Both the position numbers and the translations under genes were made by a program. 64,000 nt of DNA from Rhodoferax sp. OV413 (GTDB taxonomy: Bacteria > Pseudomonadota > Gammaproteobacteria > Burkholderiales > Burkholderiaceae_C), in NCBI GenBank assembly GCA_945861785.1, contig CAMAWD010000004.1:80575-144574 (forward strand). The letters run 5' to 3'. The notes below the pieces were generated by a model that was given only the letters and a program-made list of their open reading frames with translations, did no database searches and was not told the origin of the DNA. Within the stretch, counting starts at the first letter, position 1. Every line of letters begins with the position of its first letter. Shown in pieces: positions 63,961 to 64,000 of this stretch.

Positions 63961-64000
63961 CGAGCACCACAGGGCAGTCGGCGCGTTCAGCGCCCGACCG

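Overview
GC-rich chromosomal window, most likely from a Comamonadaceae-like betaproteobacterium (inferred from gene families and synteny only). Most of it is core metabolism: pgk-pyk-fba-purC, purEK, tsaB-rimI, proA/holA/lptE/leuS, exbBD, dapB, bamE/fur, hprK-ptsN-hpf, corA, pntAB, mnmA and ssb. The parts worth a second look are: (1) a compact dlt-like cassette of a multi-pass MBOAT-like membrane protein, an AMP-ligase and an acyl carrier protein; (2) a small attC-flanked integron-cassette remnant (no integrase seen) carrying a BrnA-like antitoxin fragment, next to a vapBC pair; (3) a roughly 100-bp long-hairpin repeat present twice (11.8 kb and 63.6 kb, opposite orientation) with arm changes that preserve pairing; (4) an accessory insertion between proA and holA with a decayed Fic gene, hipBA and a possible NYN-domain remnant; (5) an extracellular-electron-transfer-type module (decaheme MtrA/PioA-like cytochrome plus MtrB/PioB-like porin) directly upstream of ccmABCD, preceded by two tandem FNR/ANR-like boxes, with the ccm system split into convergent halves. 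Start codons are chosen by eye from homology, ribosome-binding sites and gene overlaps. No database search was run.
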